Shown: piece by piece, positions 4,662 to 7,070 of the stretch | How positions within the stretch are numbered: position 1 is the stretch's first letter | Layout: every line of letters starts with the position of its first letter | Assembly (NCBI GenBank): GCA_003644275.1 | Contig: QNBY01000054.1 | Location: forward strand, 1-7,070 | DNA: 7,070 bases | Reading direction: 5' to 3' | Source of the DNA: Planctomycetota bacterium | Lineage (GTDB): Bacteria > Planctomycetota > B143-G9 | Notes under the pieces: generated by a model | What the model saw: the letters and a program-made list of their open reading frames with translations, nothing else | The model's database searches: none | What the model was told of the DNA's origin: nothing | Program-made: the position numbers and the translations under genes

Positions 4662-7070
4662 TCATTCGAGGACGATTACGTTCTCCTCCAGCATGGGAAT
4701 GTAGCGGTAGTATATCTCCAGCGTCAGGATCATCAGCGCCGTGCAGTATATGCGCCCGCCGTGTATCCCGCCTATCGAGGACTTCACCGGCCAGGACCCG
4801 TAGGTGTTCTTCGTTATGTCCTTCTCCTGCGCCCCCCTCACCACCGGGATGAGCTGCTTGTTCCACTTCTCCCAGTAGTGCGCGCCCATCTGGAAGTTCG
4901 CCAGCGTCGCGTAGTACAGGAAGTAGTGCGAGAAGTTGAGGTTCCGGGCCCCCGTCGGCTGCTCGAACGACACCTTGAAGTCCATCAGGTAGTTGGCCTC
5001 CGCCCTGAGCAGCGGGTGCGTCCTCTTGTAGCCCACGAAACGGCGCGAGATTATCCCTATCGCCGTCATCGAGGCCACCGGATCGTCCTTGCTCTGGTAG
5101 CCCACCCCGCGCTTCTGGTACACGTTCTGCTTGAACCGCTGGCCGTATTCCGGGTGCTCCACCAGGTCGGGTATCTCGTACTCGCTTATCGGCTGCGAGA
5201 CCGAATCGTACCACCTCAGCGCGCCCTCGAAGCACTTCTCGAACACCCTCAGGCCGTTCACGCGCGCGGTCTTCATCGCCAGCAGGTACCAGCCGGTAAC
5301 CGATGAATCGTTGTCCTCCGACATTATGACGTACCGCCAGCCCTTCAGGATGTTCTGATAGGCCTGCACCCAGTCCGTGGCGAGCTGGGCGGGCTTCTTC
5401 AGCCATTCCGCGCCGGTCATCCCGTAGGCCTCGCAGAGCGCGATGAGCGCGGTGGCCTCCTCGTAGGCGGTGCCGAGCCCGTACTCGCCCACCCCGTGCT
5501 CGCGCCACGCGCCGCTTGGAAGCATGAAGTTCACCAGGAACTCAAGCCCCCGCTCGTACACGTCCATGTACTTGCCGTAGTCCTGCGTGTAGCCCGCCGA
5601 GGAATAGCAGAGGAGCGACAGGCCCGCCATCGCCACGTCGTACTCGTAGGCGGCGGGATCGGCGCACTTGCGGCCCTGCTCGTCGTGCTTGTTGAAGTCC
5701 TTGGCCGACCAGCACCCGTCCAAATCCTGGTGCAGCGCAAGCCACCACAGCCCCATCTCGACGCCCTTCTCGCTCTCGCCGGAGCCGCCGAACTGCTTCA
5801 CCATCTCGTCCCGCTTCCGCCTCTGCTCGTTGCGCGTCATGATCTTGTGCAGCTTCGAGATGTCGCGCTTCTTCTCGATCTTCTTGTAGAACTCCCACCA
5901 CTCCATCCACACCGCCGACTCGGGCTTGTACTTGTGGCCCGTTATCCGCTCCAGCGAGGACAGCACGACCCGCTTGTATTCCTCCATCTTCTCCGGCCGG
6001 AGCTTCTTGAAGGTGCGGTCGAACTGCCCGATGAGCGCGGTCACCACGTTCGACGTCTTGAAGAACCGGAGCGCCATGGCCGCCCTGCATCTCACGTCGT
6101 GGTCGGCGTCGTTCAGCAGCGCCAAGAGCGCGTTCGCCCCGTCCTTCGGGTTCACCGCGGCGAGCGCCATGCCGGCGAGAAGGACCTTCTCCTCCTTGTC
6201 CGACTCGCGCACTATGTCCACCAGCGTCTGCGTAACCGACGAGACGCCCGCCACCGCCACGCTCTCCAGCGCCTTCGCCACCACGTTCAGGTCCTGCGAG
6301 CTCTTCGCCGTGTTCGCCATCTCAACCGCTATGTTCTCGTCCTTGAGCATCCCCAGCGCCACCGCCGCGAAGTACCTCACGAACCGGCTGCGGTCACTCA
6401 TGAACACCTTCCGCAGCGCGATCTTCGCCTTGTCCGTCGGATAGTGGATGAAGACGTTGCACGCCCCCATCCTTATGTGCTCGTTGTTCACCTTCAGGAA
6501 CGGGATCGCCGCCTCCGGCGCTTCCTTCGCCCCTCCCATCACGAAGCACTTCAGGACCGCCGTCTTCAGCGAGGCCTTGCCGGCAACGGCCATGGAGGCC
6601 AGTCTCTTCACTTCCTTGTCGGTGAGCCCTATCTCCGCGAGCGCCCAGGCCGCAGCCATGGCTATCATGTGATCCCGCGATTCGAGAAGCTTCATCAGCA
6701 CCGGTTTGGCCTCTTCCTGCTTCCTGAGCCGGAAGGTGTTGATGAGCTCCATCTTCAGGAAGCGGTCGAGTTTCTTCTTCTTCATGAGCTTCACGAGCCC
6801 CTTCACCTCCAGCTCCGTGCCCAGGACGCCCGCCGAGCGTATCGCCGCGGCGAGCACCTTGGTGTCGCGCGAGGAGAGGAACTTCTTCAGGGCCTCGGCC
6901 GCCGCGGGACCTCCGATGTATCCCAGCGCCACCGCCACGGCGTACTTGGCCGTCTTCTTCTCGGCGTACTTGGCCATGAGCGTCTCCACGGCCTTGGCCT
7001 GGTTCAGCTTCCCCAGCGCCCAGCCGCAGTTCACGGCCATCAGCCGGTCCTTGTTCGACTCCCCCAGCGC
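4662..7070 (-). CDS. HEAT-repeat protein with C-terminal prenyltransferase/squalene-cyclase-like toroid, 5' end cut by window edge
   Basis: The frame is open to the window edge, giving 802 residues with the start missing. Positions below count from an internal Met at 7040, which is probably not the true start. Residues 1-370 are helical HEAT-like repeats with motifs such as AVAVALGYIGGPAAAEAL, IAMAAAWALAEIGL, VRYFAAVALGMLKDE and VRCRAAMALRFF. A charged linker (about 385-425) leads to an alpha/alpha toroid of the prenyltransferase/squalene oxidase repeat type (425-792): MGLWWLALHQDLDGCWS, AMAGLSLLCYSSAGYTQDYG, YEEATALIALCEAYG, SSVTGWYLLAMKTA, YFLYYATLANFQMGAHYW and GRIYCTALMILTLEIYYRYI. The toroid is of a kind common in Planctomycetes and related phyla, where its function is unknown. 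It contains DNDSS (576-580) where true class II cyclases have DxDD(T/S), so cyclase activity is unlikely. HEAT repeats usually bind proteins. Location in the cell cannot be judged without the N-terminus. It ends in TGA 30 bases from the convergent small gene. Confidence 0.9.
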   Translation of the reverse strand, partial: ALGESNKDRLMAVNCGWALGKLNQAKAVETLMAKYAEKKTAKYAVAVALGYIGGPAAAEALKKFLSSRDTKVLAAAIRSAGVLGTELEVKGLVKLMKKKKLDRFLKMELINTFRLRKQEEAKPVLMKLLESRDHMIAMAAAWALAEIGLTDKEVKRLASMAVAGKASLKTAVLKCFVMGGAKEAPEAAIPFLKVNNEHIRMGACNVFIHYPTDKAKIALRKVFMSDRSRFVRYFAAVALGMLKDENIAVEMANTAKSSQDLNVVAKALESVAVAGVSSVTQTLVDIVRESDKEEKVLLAGMALAAVNPKDGANALLALLNDADHDVRCRAAMALRFFKTSNVVTALIGQFDRTFKKLRPEKMEEYKRVVLSSLERITGHKYKPESAVWMEWWEFYKKIEKKRDISKLHKIMTRNEQRRKRDEMVKQFGGSGESEKGVEMGLWWLALHQDLDGCWSAKDFNKHDEQGRKCADPAAYEYDVAMAGLSLLCYSSAGYTQDYGKYMDVYERGLEFLVNFMLPSGAWREHGVGEYGLGTAYEEATALIALCEAYGMTGAEWLKKPAQLATDWVQAYQNILKGWRYVIMSEDNDSSVTGWYLLAMKTARVNGLRVFEKCFEGALRWYDSVSQPISEYEIPDLVEHPEYGQRFKQNVYQKRGVGYQSKDDPVASMTAIGIISRRFVGYKRTHPLLRAEANYLMDFKVSFEQPTGARNLNFSHYFLYYATLANFQMGAHYWEKWNKQLIPVVRGAQEKDITKNTYGSWPVKSSIGGIHGGRIYCTALMILTLEIYYRYIPMLEENVIVLE

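Noticed and set aside
4761..6672. Plus-strand open frames opposite the HEAT/toroid gene
   Set aside because: No motif is visible and the minus strand has clear HEAT and toroid repeats.
1..7070. CRISPR arrays, mobile elements, tRNA or rRNA genes, defence systems
   Set aside because: I saw no regularly spaced repeats, transposase or integrase motifs, terminal inverted repeats or RNA gene signatures. The gene content is housekeeping plus uncharacterised proteins.

Overview
This is a GC-rich, tightly packed bacterial chromosomal segment with seven genes and almost no intergenic DNA. The best lineage clue is the large minus-strand gene at the right end. It joins HEAT repeats to a prenyltransferase/squalene-cyclase-type toroid of a kind abundant in Planctomycetes and related uncultured phyla. 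The RNase HII-like protein with the sequence GIDEAGYG also recalls planctomycete proteins, but that is from memory and not a search. A strong use of the Ile codon ATA, unusual for such a GC-rich sequence, runs through the window. I see no phage, insertion sequence, CRISPR array, tRNA or rRNA.

Layout. Positions 1-2681 hold a minus-strand operon read from right to left. First comes a 466-residue exported membrane protein with two domains, then a 182-residue protein of the same signal peptide-domain-anchor plan, then nadC (quinolinate phosphoribosyltransferase), which runs off the left edge. The junctions are 4-bp overlaps (GTGA and ATGA), so translation is probably coupled. Positions 2654-4631 hold a divergent plus-strand operon: ispH (the last enzyme of the MEP isoprenoid pathway), a divergent RNase HII-like protein, and a 60-residue basic helical protein. 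Each plus-strand start has a near-perfect Shine-Dalgarno sequence. Positions 4662-7070 hold the minus-strand HEAT/toroid gene, whose 5' end lies beyond the window.

The two operons start head to head and their first genes overlap by 28 bp, so each promoter must lie inside the opposite gene. A TGATATAAT extended -10 for ispH sits within the signal-peptide codons of the membrane protein and is followed by a small inverted repeat before the ispH ribosome binding site. At the other end, the plus operon and the HEAT/toroid gene converge over a 30-bp gap with a strong GC hairpin.

NadC (NAD synthesis) and IspH (isoprenoid synthesis) are housekeeping enzymes. The proteins beside them are poorly characterised: the duplicated PsbP/DcrB-like exported proteins, the altered RNase HII-like protein and the small basic protein. 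These are the main points of interest. I found no convincing evidence of a defence or mobile system.
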